Shown: piece after piece, positions 1-17,414 of the stretch
Position numbering within the stretch: position 1 is the stretch's first letter
Layout of the letters: every line of letters begins with the position of its first letter
Assembly (NCBI GenBank): GCA_016794525.1
Contig: JAEUJY010000113.1
Span: forward strand, 1 to 64,000
Length of the DNA stretch: 64,000 nt
Reading direction: 5' to 3'
Source: Myxococcales bacterium
GTDB taxonomy: Bacteria > Myxococcota_A > Polyangia > Haliangiales > Haliangiaceae
Notes under the pieces: model-generated
Told to the model about the DNA's origin: nothing
Seen by the model: the letters and a program-made list of their open reading frames with translations, nothing else
Database searches by the model: none
Made by a program: the position numbers and the translations under genes

Positions 1-2
1 AG

Positions 3-2162
<2,160 letters not shown>

Positions 2163-2172
2163 TGGTCCGCCC

Positions 2173-3753
2173 ATGCCCGCCGCTCCGGTCTTCCTGATCG
2201 GCTTCCCCGCCGCCGGCAAGACCTCGGTCGGCCGGGGCGTCGCCGCGGCGCTGGGCCGGCCGTTCGTCGATCTCGACGACGCGATCGCCGCCGCCGCCGG
2301 ACAACCGGTGCCGGCGCTGGTCGCCGCCGACGAGCCGGCGTTCCGCGCGCGCGAGGCGGCGGCGCTGGCCGCGCTGGCCGCGCGGGCCGACGCCCCGATC
2401 ATCGCCACCGGCGGCGGCGCCGCCGCCCACGGCGACAACCTGGCCCGGATGCGCGCCGCCGGCGCGGTGATCGCGCTCGACGTGCCGCTCGACGTCGCGC
2501 TGGCTCGCGTCGCGCCCGGTTCGCGGCCGCTGCTGGCGCGCCCCGCCGACGAGATCGCCGCGCTGTACCGCCGCCGCGCGCCGGCCTACCGCCGCGCCCA
2601 CGCCACGATCGCCACCGCCGGGCTGACGCTGGCGCAGGTGGTCGACGCCACCGTCGCGGCGATCGCGCGCATCGAGGCGCCGGCCTCCCGCCACCCGTGG
2701 GTGTGCCTCGGCGAGCGCAGCTACCCGGTGATCGTCGACGCCGGCCCGCTCGACGCGGCGCTCGCGCCGTGGGTCCGCCCCGGCCGCCACGCGCTGGTCG
2801 TCGACGGCAACCTGGCGCCGTGGATCGCGCCGGTCGCGACCGCGCTCACCGCCGCGGGCGCCGACCTCCACGTCGAGCAGGTCGCGCCAGGCGAGGCGTC
2901 GAAGGCGCTGGCCGAGTACGGCCGGCTGGCCGCGGCGCTGGTCGCGGCCGGGCTCGATCGCGCCAGCACGATCTTCGCGCTGGGCGGCGGCGTGGTCGGC
3001 GATCTCGCCGGCTTCGTCGCCGCGACCCTGTACCGCGGCGTCGACGTGGTCCACCTGCCGACGACGCTGGTGGCGATGACCGACTCGGCGATCGGCGGCA
3101 AGACCGCGGTCGACCTGCCGGCCGGCAAGAACCTGCTGGGCGCGTTCCACCAGCCGCGCGCCGTGCTGGCTCACCTGCCGACGCTGGCGACGCTGCCCCC
3201 GCGCGAGCGCCGCGCCGGCTTTGGCGAGCTGTGGAAGTACGCGCTGCTCGACGGCGAGGCGCTGTGGGCCGCGGTCGCCGCGCTGGCGCCGTGGGCCCAG
3301 ACCGACGCGCCGCCGCCGCCGGCCGCGGCGCCGGTGATCGCCGCCGCCGCCACCCTCAAGGCCGCGATCGTCAGCGCCGACGAGCGCGAGCGCCGCGGCC
3401 AGCGGGTGCTGCTCAACCTCGGCCACACCGTCGGCCACGCCATCGAGGCCGCCGCCGACTGGCAGCTCTTGCACGGCGAGGCGGTCGGCCTGGGGCTGAT
3501 CGCCGCTGCGCGGATCTCGCACCGGCTGGGCCTCGCCGCCGCCGACCTCGAGCCGCGCGTGACCGCCGGCCTCGCCGCGACCGGCCTGCCGACCGACCTC
3601 GCGCCCTGGCTGCGCCCCGAGGTGCTGGCCCGGGTCGCGGTCGACAAGAAGCGCACCGGCGGCCGGCTCGCGTTCGTCGCGTGCGCCGCCCCGGGCGACT
3701 GCCAGGTAGTCGATCTGCCTACCACCGCGATCGCCGATCTTTTGCGACCCTGA
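2173..3753 (+). CDS. aroKB: Fused shikimate kinase / 3-dehydroquinate synthase
   Basis: One 526-residue chain carries two steps of the shikimate pathway to aromatic amino acids. Residues 1 to about 170 are shikimate kinase: Walker A GFPAAGKTS at 10-18, the DLDD that follows it, the GGGAA substrate loop, and the RPLLARP lid. From about residue 175 the chain is 3-dehydroquinate synthase, with GGGVVGDLAGF, TLVAMTDSAIGGKT, GFGELWKYALL, and the metal-binding GHTVGHAIE and HGEAV histidines. Separate AroK and AroB proteins are the rule; fusions are known in some lineages. The ATG lies 10 bases after the pilQ stop, so the two genes are probably cotranscribed. Confidence 0.95.
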   Translation: MPAAPVFLIGFPAAGKTSVGRGVAAALGRPFVDLDDAIAAAAGQPVPALVAADEPAFRAREAAALAALAARADAPIIATGGGAAAHGDNLARMRAAGAVIALDVPLDVALARVAPGSRPLLARPADEIAALYRRRAPAYRRAHATIATAGLTLAQVVDATVAAIARIEAPASRHPWVCLGERSYPVIVDAGPLDAALAPWVRPGRHALVVDGNLAPWIAPVATALTAAGADLHVEQVAPGEASKALAEYGRLAAALVAAGLDRASTIFALGGGVVGDLAGFVAATLYRGVDVVHLPTTLVAMTDSAIGGKTAVDLPAGKNLLGAFHQPRAVLAHLPTLATLPPRERRAGFGELWKYALLDGEALWAAVAALAPWAQTDAPPPPAAAPVIAAAATLKAAIVSADERERRGQRVLLNLGHTVGHAIEAAADWQLLHGEAVGLGLIAAARISHRLGLAAADLEPRVTAGLAATGLPTDLAPWLRPEVLARVAVDKKRTGGRLAFVACAAPGDCQVVDLPTTAIADLLRP

Positions 3754-3789
3754 CTCGTCCTTTGCTACGATCTTCGTCGAGGAGTGCCC

Positions 3790-4533
3790 ATGGCCCGCTC
3801 AATCGTCTCCGCCGCGCTTCCCCTGCTGGTCCTCGCGGGGGCCTGCGTCGACAACAACGCCGACTCCGGCCTGGTGATCCTCCGCAACGTCGCGCCCGAG
3901 CTGGGGTGCAACGTCGACCCCGGCTCGTCGTCGGTGCGCACCTCGGGGATCATCGAGGATGACGCCGTCACCGGCTACGTGTTCACGCCGGTCGTGCGTA
4001 ACGACCTGGTCACCGTCGAAGGCGAGAACATCACCGCCAAGTCGATCTTCGTCAGCGGCGCGCGGGTGACGATCGACTTCTACGATCCCGACCTGTTCAC
4101 CGCCGCCGAGCAGACCACCTTCGACACCGACGGGCTGACCAAGTTCGTCGTGCCGAGCTCGGGCGCGATCGATCCCGACGGCGGGCTGCAGACCTTCCAC
4201 CTCGAGATCGTCCCGACCGAGCTGATCGCCAAGATCGCGCCCAAGCTGGCCGCGATGACGACCGACGCGACGCCGTCGACCGTGCTCGACGTCCGCGTCC
4301 AGTTCTTCGGGACCCGCGCCGGCGACGACGTCTCGTCGAACACGTTCCGCTACCCGGTCACGGTGTGCCACGGCTGCCTGACCAACGTGCTGGGCGCGTG
4401 CGACATGCTGCCCGACGGCGAGCCCCGCGCCGGCGGCGCCTGCAGCCCCGACCAGGACGGCGTGATCGACTGCTGTCTCGCCGCCGACAGCTCGCTGGTG
4501 TGCCCGGCGATCGCGCCGACCCCGACGACCTGA
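3790..4533 (+). CDS. Probable secreted lipoprotein, unknown function
   Basis: I chose the ATG at 3790 because GAGGAG ends 5 bases before it; a GTG at 3784 in the same frame overlaps this ribosome-binding site. The product (247 residues) opens with a hydrophobic signal ending LVLAGAC, a passable lipobox, so it is probably lipid-anchored. The middle is beta-rich without a domain I recognise. The C-terminal 50 residues hold five cysteines (HGCL, GACDM, GACSP, DCCL and others), suggesting disulfides in the envelope. It sits between the aroKB and roadblock genes with its own upstream gap. Confidence 0.75.
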   Translation: MARSIVSAALPLLVLAGACVDNNADSGLVILRNVAPELGCNVDPGSSSVRTSGIIEDDAVTGYVFTPVVRNDLVTVEGENITAKSIFVSGARVTIDFYDPDLFTAAEQTTFDTDGLTKFVVPSSGAIDPDGGLQTFHLEIVPTELIAKIAPKLAAMTTDATPSTVLDVRVQFFGTRAGDDVSSNTFRYPVTVCHGCLTNVLGACDMLPDGEPRAGGACSPDQDGVIDCCLAADSSLVCPAIAPTPTT

Positions 4534-4631
4534 CCCCGGCCCGCGAGATCGCGGCGCCCGCGCCCGGCATTCGCCCCGCGGCTGTGAGATAACGTCACCA
4601 CGCCGACCTGGCGCGTACCCGAGGAGCCCGC

Positions 4632-4988
4632 TTGTTCGCTGATATCCTCAAGAAGGTGGTCGACAACGTGGATGGTGGCCTCGGCGCCGTCATCATGGGC
4701 CTCGACGGCATCCCCGTCGAGACCTACACGCGGCAGCCCGAGCGCGTCGACGTCAACACCGTCGGCATGGAGTTCAGCTTCATCCTGACCCAGGCCAAGA
4801 AGGCGGCCGACAGCGCCAAGCTGGGCGCCTTCGAGGAGATGACGGTCAAGGCCGACCAGCTGACGCTGGCGCTGCGCCTGGTGACGCCGCAGTACTTCGT
4901 CGCGGTCGCGCTCGGCCCCGAGGGCAACTTCGGCAAGGCGCGCTTCCTGTTGCGGTTGGCGTCGTCCAAGCTCGTCTCGCTGCTATGA
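4632..4988 (+). CDS. Roadblock/LC7-family protein (MglB-like)
   Basis: A 118-residue protein with the roadblock/LC7 fold pattern: an N-terminal helix ([12 protein letters not shown]), a strand ending [15 protein letters not shown], a long helix, then the closing strands and the [14 protein letters not shown] helix. Roadblock proteins dimerise and act on small Ras-like GTPases; MglB, the GTPase-activating partner of MglA, is the myxobacterial example. No GTPase gene is adjacent, so the partner is elsewhere. The start is TTG at 4632, supported by GAGGAG at 4621-4626. The stop overlaps the aroQ ATG by four bases, so the two are translationally coupled. Confidence 0.85.
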   Translation: MFADILKKVVDNVDGGLGAVIMGLDGIPVETYTRQPERVDVNTVGMEFSFILTQAKKAADSAKLGAFEEMTVKADQLTLALRLVTPQYFVAVALGPEGNFGKARFLLRLASSKLVSLL

Positions 4989-5491
4989 GCCGGCGGCGGG
5001 CGCGCGCGGCCGACGCGCCGACGCCGCGGCCGATCCCGCCGCGGGTGCTGGTGCTGCACGGGCCGAACCTCAACCTGCTCGGCACCCGCGATCCGCTGAT
5101 CTACGGCACCACGACGCTGGCCGAGATCGACGCCGAGCTGGCCCGCCGCGCGAGCGACCGCGGCGCGGCGCTCGAGAGCTTCCAGTCCAACCACGAGGGC
5201 GCGCTGGTCGACGCGATCCAGGGCGCGCGCGGGCGGGTCGACGTCATCGTCATCAACCCCGGCGCGTACACCCACACCAGCATCGCGATCCGCGACGCGC
5301 TGGAGGGCGTGGCGCTGCCCGCGGTCGAGGTCCACCTGTCGAACCTCCACGCCCGCGAGGAGTTCCGCCGCGAGTCGCTGGTCGCGGCGCGGTGCGTCGG
5401 ACAAATCAGCGGTTTCGGTGCGCAAAGCTACTACCTGGGACTGGACGCAGCCTTGGCGATTGTGGAACGTAGGCGCGCCGAGCGGACCTGA
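4985..5491 (+). CDS. aroQ: Type II 3-dehydroquinate dehydratase
   Basis: It dehydrates 3-dehydroquinate to 3-dehydroshikimate, the step after AroB. The 168-residue product has the type II signatures: [15 protein letters not shown] with the catalytic arginine and tyrosine region, the NHEG motif, [16 protein letters not shown], and a late arginine of the active-site lid. A 20-residue Arg/Pro-rich extension precedes the domain; the ATG at 4985 is supported by the ATGA overlap with the roadblock gene. aroQ-accB-accC is a gene order found widely in Proteobacteria. Confidence 0.95.
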   Translation: MSRRRARAADAPTPRPIPPRVLVLHGPNLNLLGTRDPLIYGTTTLAEIDAELARRASDRGAALESFQSNHEGALVDAIQGARGRVDVIVINPGAYTHTSIAIRDALEGVALPAVEVHLSNLHAREEFRRESLVAARCVGQISGFGAQSYYLGLDAALAIVERRRAERT

Positions 5492-5552
5492 CCGCTTCGC
5501 GCCGTTGCGCCGCCGACTGCTCGCGGCGCGCCTCCTCCACGACGAGACATCC

Positions 5553-6110
5553 ATGGCTACTGGACGCAAGGGTTCGAAGCAGACGCCGGCGCCGACCAGC
5601 GCCCCCGCGACGTCGTCCGACGCCGGTGGCGACGACATCGTCGCCATCGCGCGCGGCCTGGCCGCCGCGGTCTCCGATCACGGCCTGACCGAGCTGATCA
5701 TCGAGACGCCCGACGCTACCTACACCGTCCGTCGCGGCGGCACGCCGGTGGTCATGCCGACCGCGGTGGCGATGCCGGCCGCGCCGATGGCGCCGCTGCA
5801 CCACGCGCCGGCGGCCGCGGCCCCGGTCGCCGCGCCGGCCGCCGCGCCGGCGCCCGTCGTCGACGACAAGTCGCACATCGTCAAGTCGCCGTTCGTCGGC
5901 ACCTTCTACCGTCGGCCCAACCCGGACTCGCCCGAGTACGTGAAGCTGAACGACAAGGTCAAGAAGGGCTCGGTGCTGTGCATCATCGAGGCGATGAAGC
6001 TCATGAACGAGATCGAGAGCGACGTCGCCGGCACGGTGCTGGCGGTGCTCGCCGAGGACGGCGCGCCGGTCGAGTACGACCAGCCGCTGTTCAAGATCGC
6101 GGTGGCGTGA
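5553..6110 (+). CDS. accB: Biotin carboxyl carrier protein of acetyl-CoA carboxylase
   Basis: It carries the biotin that is carboxylated by AccC and used to make malonyl-CoA for fatty acid synthesis. The product (185 residues) has a short N-terminal helical domain ([24 protein letters not shown]), an Ala/Pro linker (about residues 70-100), and the C-terminal biotinyl domain. The biotin acceptor motif is EAMKLMNE with Lys149. I chose the ATG at 5553 (MATGRKGSK); an upstream in-frame start at 5418 would overlap aroQ and adds a non-conserved stretch. accC follows after 7 bases. Confidence 0.95.
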   Translation: MATGRKGSKQTPAPTSAPATSSDAGGDDIVAIARGLAAAVSDHGLTELIIETPDATYTVRRGGTPVVMPTAVAMPAAPMAPLHHAPAAAAPVAAPAAAPAPVVDDKSHIVKSPFVGTFYRRPNPDSPEYVKLNDKVKKGSVLCIIEAMKLMNEIESDVAGTVLAVLAEDGAPVEYDQPLFKIAVA

Positions 6111-6117
6111 GCGCGCG

Positions 6118-7476
<1,359 letters not shown>

Positions 7477-7598
7477 CTGCGACGGTTTCGGCGGCGGGCG
7501 CGGCGGCGGACCGGGCCGCGCCGGCGGTGCCGTGCGGCGGTGCGGCGCGTGGTCGCGCCGTTGCCACCGTAAAGCTACCGAATCATTGAAGCTCTGGC

Positions 7599-7628
7599 TT
7601 GACCCGGGTGACGTCGCGCACGTACGCT
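7599..7628 (+). promoter_or_regulatory. Possible sigma-70-type promoter for the TPR gene
   Basis: In the 266-base gap after accC, TTGACC (7599-7604) is followed after 18 bases by TACGCT (7623-7628). The -35 box is close to consensus and the -10 box is weak. It points to the gene at 7743. Nothing else recognisable is in the gap. Confidence 0.3.
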
Positions 7629-7742
7629 AAGCGCTGTTGCGACCTCTCCCCTTGCCGGGTCTCGGTGGCGCATGTCCGCCCACCGTTCGCGTGCCGCGTA
7701 GGCCGCGCGGATCCGGTCCGCCGTGCGTGGTGACCTAGCGCC

Positions 7743-11081
<3,339 letters not shown>

Positions 11082-11087
11082 GACCTT

Positions 11088-11112
11088 GGAGGGTCTTTCG
11101 CAAAGACCCTCC
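11088..11112 (+). terminator. Hairpin terminator after the TPR gene
   Basis: GGAGGGTCTTT (11088-11098) pairs perfectly with AAAGACCCTCC (11102-11112) across a CGC loop, an 11-bp stem starting 6 bases after the stop codon. There is no T-tract, which is common in GC-rich bacteria. The loop region TTTCGCAAA is shared with the hairpin at 16148. Confidence 0.75.
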
Positions 11113-11128
11113 CCCACAAGACGTGGGG

Positions 11129-11212
11129 CCCCCACCCGAAACGCGAGAGCGTTCAGCGGGGCAGCGGGAGATCCCCCACCCGAAACGCGAGAGCGTTCAG
11201 CGGGGCAGCGGG
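11129..11212. repeat. Two perfect 40-bp direct repeats with internal hairpin
   Basis: Two identical 40-base units, 11129-11168 and 11173-11212, are separated by the four bases AGAT. Each begins CCCCCACCCG and ends GGGCAGCGGG, and holds AACGC-GAGA-GCGTT, a 5-bp stem with a GNRA-type tetraloop. The first 19 bases, without the leading C, recur at 16222-16240. The pair sits between the convergent ends of the TPR gene and the LuxR-type gene. Confidence 0.85.
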
Positions 11213-11227
11213 TGAGTTCGGACGTCG

Positions 11228-11833
11228 CTACGCGGCGAGCACCTCCTGGGCGCGCAGCACCGCGGCCGGGCGCTTCTTGACGCCGAGGCGCTGGTACAGC
11301 CGGAACAGCCGGCTCTTGATCGTGCCGGTGCGGACGCCGAGGTTGGCGGCGATCTCGTCGTTGGACAGCCCCTGCCACAACAGCGACAGCAGCCGCGCGT
11401 CGGTGATCGGCAGGCCCAGGCCGCGGGCCAGCTGCTCGGCGACCTGCCGCGCGCCGGAGCCCTGGGCGACGGCCAGCTCGAGGAGCAGCGTGCCGGGGCG
11501 GGGCAGGGCCCGGGCGCGGACCCGCAGCGTCAGCTCGCCGTGGACGACCCGCTCGACGGCCTGGCCGTGGCGCTCGACCTGGGGGCGCAGCGGCGCCAGC
11601 GCGTCGGCGAGCCAGCCGGGCATCACCGCCAGCGGGCTGTCGAGGAACGCCCGGGCGCTCGCGTTCATGTACATCGCGCGGCCGGTCGCGTCGGCCACCA
11701 CCAGCGCGAGCTCGGCGTGCTCGAGCACCGACATCAGCAGGTCGATGGTCGCGGTCGGCGCGTCGCTCGAGCGCGACGTCAGGACCGCGCGGTCCAGCGC
11801 GGCGAGCGCGATCGGCGTGGGGGGCAGGTGCAT
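11228..11833 (-). CDS. PAS-like / LuxR-type HTH transcriptional regulator
   Basis: A 201-residue probable DNA-binding regulator. Residues about 30-130 look like a PAS fold (ELALVVADATGRAMYMNASARAFL), a small sensor domain. The C-terminal 60 residues are a LuxR/GerE helix-turn-helix: LSLLWQGLSNDEIAANLGV followed by the recognition helix TGTIKSRLFRLYQRLG. There is no receiver domain, so it is not a classical response regulator. The ATG at 11833 starts MHLPPTPIALAALDRAV. It converges on the TPR gene, and the 40-bp repeats lie just beyond its stop. Its target is unknown. Confidence 0.85.
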   Translation of the reverse strand: MHLPPTPIALAALDRAVLTSRSSDAPTATIDLLMSVLEHAELALVVADATGRAMYMNASARAFLDSPLAVMPGWLADALAPLRPQVERHGQAVERVVHGELTLRVRARALPRPGTLLLELAVAQGSGARQVAEQLARGLGLPITDARLLSLLWQGLSNDEIAANLGVRTGTIKSRLFRLYQRLGVKKRPAAVLRAQEVLAA

Positions 11834-12000
11834 CGCCTACCGTAGATCACGTTTCGTGCCGGCCTCCGACCCGTGGCTTCACTGGCAGTTGCGCCGGGGT
11901 AGAGGCGTCCGGATCGCGGACAACGTCACCCATGAGAGGTGTGCGCCCCCAGGGGGGCCGTGATTCCCGTCAGCGCCGCTACCAACCGGCGCCGGCCCCG

Positions 12001-13191
12001 CTACTGACCGCCCAGCACCAGCGCCAGGTTGGTCGCGGTCACCCGGTGCAGCGACGCGGTCAGCGAGGTCGGGCGGAAGCCGTCGAACACCAGCTCGATG
12101 CGATCGATCGGCCCGATGTGGAGCCGATCGGCCGTGGCCGACAGCCCGCCGGCGCGGACGTCCTTGAGCGTCATGTCGAGGACGCCGATCGCCGCCGACA
12201 GCGCGCCCGGGCCGGGCGGGTGGCACAGCCCGCCGCCCAGCTGCAGGTCGACGATGCCGGGGGCGTCGTCGCCGCCGAACAGCAGCGTGCCGCCGCCGAC
12301 GTCGACGTGGCGCGGCGCCGCCATCGACAGCTTGATCGCGATGTCCGAGATCGCCAACGAGCGCAGCGTGCGGCGGCTGTCGCGGCCGCCGTCCTTCTTG
12401 CCGCCGCCGCCGCCGGGGATGCGGAAGTCGGCCAGGCAGCGCAGCGGCACCCGGTTGAAGATGCCGACCACCATCGCCTCGGGGTCCAGCGCCCACGAGA
12501 TGATCTCCTTGGTCGCCATCAGCGGCACGCTCCAGCCGACGACGAACCGGCCGTCGTCGATGCCGACGTCGACGAACTGGCCCTCGAGCCACGACAGCCC
12601 GGACTCGAGCGCCCGGTAGTCGAAGGCGCCGTCCTTGATCGCCACCTTGACCTGCTGATCGAGCGTGCGGATGCCGACCACCGGCAGGTCGAGCACGACC
12701 TTCAGCCGGAACGCCAGCTCGCCGTTGACCGCGTCGAGGAAGCGCAGCCGTTGCTGGCGCAGCGGCGGCGGGGTCTGCGGCGGCGGATCGCTCGACGCCG
12801 GCAGGTGGAACGCGCCGAGGTCGGGCAGCTTGAGCCGCATGTCGGCCAGCGACGCGTGGGGGGCGACCAGCTCGACGCCGCCGCCGGCGGCCTGGGCCAG
12901 CATGACCCCGTGGGGCAGCTCGACCCGCGCGATCTTGAGCTCGAACCGGCCCTGCTTGTCCCGCACGACGAAGTCGCCCGCCGACGCGGCGTCGGTCGAC
13001 CACTGGACGCGCTGCAGGCTCGCCCGCAGGGCCTCGAAGACCACCTCGCGGGCCCTGTACTCGATCGCGCCGGCCTCGCCGCGCAGCGCGTCGATGCCCG
13101 CGTGGGGAAAGTCGAGCCGACGGGCGTCGGCGTCGATGGTCACACCAAAGCCGTCCACCTTGATGTTGCCGGTCGCGCGCTGCGGAGCCAC
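12001..13191 (-). CDS. Unknown beta-rich protein
   Basis: I recognise no family. The product (about 396 residues) is made of alternating strands with repeated phrases such as GNIKVDGFGVTIDADARRL, FELKIARVELPHG and FDYRALESGLSWLEGQ, reminiscent of the repetitive beta-structure of AsmA-like envelope proteins, but that is only a resemblance. No signal peptide is visible with the start chosen. I took the GTG at 13191 because upstream sequence reads as Pro/Arg-rich noise and would run into the promoter region of the divergent kinase gene; the start is uncertain. Confidence 0.6.
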   Translation of the reverse strand: MAPQRATGNIKVDGFGVTIDADARRLDFPHAGIDALRGEAGAIEYRAREVVFEALRASLQRVQWSTDAASAGDFVVRDKQGRFELKIARVELPHGVMLAQAAGGGVELVAPHASLADMRLKLPDLGAFHLPASSDPPPQTPPPLRQQRLRFLDAVNGELAFRLKVVLDLPVVGIRTLDQQVKVAIKDGAFDYRALESGLSWLEGQFVDVGIDDGRFVVGWSVPLMATKEIISWALDPEAMVVGIFNRVPLRCLADFRIPGGGGGKKDGGRDSRRTLRSLAISDIAIKLSMAAPRHVDVGGGTLLFGGDDAPGIVDLQLGGGLCHPPGPGALSAAIGVLDMTLKDVRAGGLSATADRLHIGPIDRIELVFDGFRPTSLTASLHRVTATNLALVLGGQ

Positions 13192-13312
13192 GGCGCATGG
13201 TAGCCCGGCCCACCCATGGGGGCTACGCGGCGGGGGGCTATCCTGTGAGAACGATTGACCGGTCCGGCCGATCGCGCGCCTCCGAGGATCTCCGTCGACA
13301 GACGGGGGGGGC

Positions 13313-15112
<1,800 letters not shown>

Positions 15113-15190
15113 ACGCGCCGCCGCCGATGCCACGGCGCGGCCTGCTCGCACATCCTCTTCAGCTAGCCCGCAACCCAACTGGTGAGAGCC

Positions 15191-16138
15191 ATGCGTATCG
15201 TCCTGTCACTCCTCTGCGTCGGCGCGCTCGCGTCGGTGGCCCAGGCCCAGCCGTCCACCTCGGCGGAGACGTTGTTCCGCGAGGGCAAGGCCCTGATGAC
15301 CCAGGGCAAGATCCCCGAGGCGTGCGCCGCCTTCGAGGGTAGCTACCGCAAGGACCCGGCGACGTCGACGCTGCTCAACGTCGCCGACTGCCGCGAGAAG
15401 AACAAGCAGTACGCCACCGCGTGGGCGGCGTTCGTCGAGGTCGAGCGGCGCAGCCGCGGCTCGGGCGACGCCGCGCAGGTCGCGATCAACACGCTGGCCA
15501 AGGAGCGCGCGGCCAAGCTCGAGCCGCGCATCTCGTACCTGACCATCAGCGTGCCCGACGAGGCGCGCGTCGAGGGCCTGGTGCTGACCCGCGACGGCGA
15601 GCCGATCGACACCGCCGAGTGGAACCGCTCGCTGCCGGCCGACATCGGCGTGCACAAGATCGACGCCAAGGCCCCGGCCTACGAGTCGTGGAGCACGACG
15701 GTCACGATCGTCAACGAGCAGGAGAAGGCCGCGATCACGATCCCGCGCTTCAAGCCGCTGCCCAAGCCCAAGACCGACACCCAGGTCGAGGTCATCGACC
15801 CGTCGCCGTTCACCGCCAAGCGCAAGCTGGCGATCGGCCTCGGCGGCGTCGGCGTGATCGGCGCCGGCGTCGGAATCTGGCTGTACGTCACCGCCAAGGG
15901 CGAGTACGACGACGCCAAGCTCGAGCCCGACGACACCAAGCAGAAGGAGCTGTGGGACTCGGCCAACCAGAAGTACCTGATCGCCCAGATCGCGGGCGGC
16001 GTCGCCGTCGCCTCGCTCGGCACCGCGGCGTTCCTGTGGTTCACCGGCAAGCCCGCGCTCGTCGAGCGCCCGCAGCTGGCGATCACCCCGTCGGTCGGCC
16101 CCGGCGGCGCCGGCATCGTCGCGGTCGGCTCGTTCTGA
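15191..16138 (+). CDS. Secreted TPR/PEGA-like protein with two membrane helices
   Basis: A 315-residue protein starting MRIVLSLLCVGALASVAQA, a signal peptide with an AQA cleavage site. Residues about 25-110 are TPR-like (ETLFREGKALMTQGKIPEACAAF). A PEGA-like beta domain follows (YLTISVPDEARVEG to about 200). Two hydrophobic segments come later (LAIGLGGVGVIGAGVGIWLYV and AQIAGGVAVASLGTAAFLWF), and the chain ends AGIVAVGSF. A GTG at 15182 is an alternative start; the ATG at 15191 gives the cleaner signal peptide. Proteins of this design are common next to kinases in myxobacteria, but the role is unknown. Confidence 0.8.
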   Translation: MRIVLSLLCVGALASVAQAQPSTSAETLFREGKALMTQGKIPEACAAFEGSYRKDPATSTLLNVADCREKNKQYATAWAAFVEVERRSRGSGDAAQVAINTLAKERAAKLEPRISYLTISVPDEARVEGLVLTRDGEPIDTAEWNRSLPADIGVHKIDAKAPAYESWSTTVTIVNEQEKAAITIPRFKPLPKPKTDTQVEVIDPSPFTAKRKLAIGLGGVGVIGAGVGIWLYVTAKGEYDDAKLEPDDTKQKELWDSANQKYLIAQIAGGVAVASLGTAAFLWFTGKPALVERPQLAITPSVGPGGAGIVAVGSF

Positions 16139-16147
16139 ACCTTCGAA

Positions 16148-16164
16148 GGGCTTTCGCAAAGCCC
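16148..16164 (+). terminator. Hairpin terminator, same core as at 11088
   Basis: GGGCTTT (16148-16154), loop CGC, AAAGCCC (16158-16164), nine bases after the stop of the TPR/PEGA-like gene. The core CTTTCGCAAAG matches a near-identical core of the terminator at 11088. Confidence 0.6.
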
Positions 16165-16221
16165 AGGTGGGGCAGGGGGCACGCCGCACGGCATGCACCG
16201 CTCACGTCTGGCGGGGACGCA

Positions 16222-16240
16222 CCCCACCCGAAACGCGAGA
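16222..16240. repeat. Partial third copy of the 11129 repeat
   Basis: Nineteen bases, CCCCACCCGAAACGCGAGA, are identical to the front of both 40-bp units at 11129 and 11173. The copy stops at the GAGA loop, so it lacks the right arm of the small hairpin. Like the first site it follows a TTTCGCAAA hairpin and a GTGGGG stretch (16167-16172). Confidence 0.75.
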
Positions 16241-16296
16241 TCCTGCGCGCGGGTTCGTGCATGCGCGCATCGTCGGCCGGTTGCGCGCGGCCTCGC

Positions 16297-16324
16297 TTGA
16301 CTGTCGACGGCGGCGCGATAGAGT
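16297..16324 (+). promoter_or_regulatory. Promoter of the tRNA-Gly gene
   Basis: TTGACT (16297-16302) and TAGAGT (16319-16324) are separated by 16 bases, and the -10 box ends 12 bases before the tRNA. The position is right for a tRNA promoter. Confidence 0.5.
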
Positions 16325-16336
16325 CGCCTGACCGCT

Positions 16337-16408
<72 letters not shown>

Positions 16409-16480
16409 CGACGATTCGCGTGTGGTGAGGGCCGGTGCGCGAAAACTTGACAACGCGCTGGTCGAGGAGAGGCTTGGAGC

Positions 16481-16789
16481 ATGGCAACGAACCAGGCAGC
16501 AGCGCCCGCTGAGCGCCGCCTTACATGGGATGCGATCCGTGCGTCGTATCCGGATCGCTGGGTCGCGCTTGCCGACGTCGAGTGGGTTGACGAGGACGGC
16601 TTCGAGTTCTCGCAAGCCGAGGTGGTCGCGACGTTTCCCGACCGCAAGGCAGCGTCGCCCACGATGAAGGAGCTGGTCGCGACGGGCCGTGAGGTCGCTT
16701 GCCTCTGGACCGGCGAACGACTGCTGCCCAAGGGCGGCTCGGCGCCCCCGTGGCGCCTGCGCCTACCGGCGCCAGCGCGTAGGCACTAG
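16481..16789 (+). CDS. Small conserved-type protein, unknown function
   Basis: A 102-residue protein beginning MATNQAAAPAERRLTWDAI, with GGAG about 9 bases upstream. It has a compact core, RASYPDRWVALADVEW and DGFEFSQAEVVATFPDRK, of the kind seen in small proteins where a strand pair is followed by an acidic helix. The tail is basic (PPWRLRLPAPARRH). It carries no signal peptide or membrane segment. Its stop overlaps the end of the convergent GIY-YIG-like gene by four bases. Function unknown. Confidence 0.65.
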   Translation: MATNQAAAPAERRLTWDAIRASYPDRWVALADVEWVDEDGFEFSQAEVVATFPDRKAASPTMKELVATGREVACLWTGERLLPKGGSAPPWRLRLPAPARRH

Positions 16790-17397
16790 CCACGCGCGCG
16801 CACCGCATCGGCGGCCATGACCTGGCGAGCCCTGCGGACCTCGGCGATCCACGGCGAACCCGCGTTGCCCTGGATGTTCAGCGGGGGGACCCATTTCTTG
16901 ATCACCCCCCACTCGATCACCGCGAGGTCCGCGCAGCGTGCGGGCTTCTCCCAGACCGCCAGCGTTAGGCGGTCGAGCATCCACGACGTGAGCTCCGCGT
17001 CAGCGTCGGTGTCGAGCGCGAAGTGCGACGGCTTGTCGGCCGTCGTCAACCCGCCGCGAGGTATCGCTCGGAGGGAGAGCTCGTCGCGGAGCAGCGCCGC
17101 GAAGGTTCGCCGAACCGTCGATTGGCCGGTGCGGCCATTGTGGAAGTGCGTGTTGAGGTCTCGGCTCGCCAGGCTCCGCTCCGCCTTGCCGACGTAGAGC
17201 GGTCGGTCATCTGGGGGAACTCCGAGTCCCAACAGCCGCCAGGTCTCGAGGGAGCCGAACACCGCGTAGAGCCCGGGGGCGCTTGGGACGCGCCCTTGGG
17301 CCTCGACAAGGCGGTACCGGTGCGTTCCAAGCGCAACGCAGGCGGCGCCGACAAGATCAAGGTCCATGTGCCCCAGGGCTCGCTTCATCGACGGCAT
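16786..17397 (-). CDS. GIY-YIG-fold nuclease-like protein
   Basis: A 203-residue protein with a GIY-YIG-type domain at about residues 40-150: GLY at 42-44, LYVGKAERSLASRD at 67-80 with the usual arginine (Arg79), and a histidine (His84) on the following helix. GIY-YIG domains cut DNA in repair enzymes, homing endonucleases and some restriction enzymes. The C-terminal part (VIEWGVIKKWVPPLNIQGN) is outside the domain and is not recognised. It lies in the island, convergent with the gene at 16481. A restriction or repair role is possible but unproven. Confidence 0.7.
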   Translation of the reverse strand: MPSMKRALGHMDLDLVGAACVALGTHRYRLVEAQGRVPSAPGLYAVFGSLETWRLLGLGVPPDDRPLYVGKAERSLASRDLNTHFHNGRTGQSTVRRTFAALLRDELSLRAIPRGGLTTADKPSHFALDTDADAELTSWMLDRLTLAVWEKPARCADLAVIEWGVIKKWVPPLNIQGNAGSPWIAEVRRARQVMAADAVRARG

Positions 17398-17414
17398 CCG
17401 TGTTCACGATCTCC

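Noticed and set aside
3742-3771. TTGCGA and TACGAT as a promoter for the lipoprotein at 3790
   Set aside because: The -10 box would place transcription start on the ribosome-binding site, so it is an unlikely promoter for that gene.
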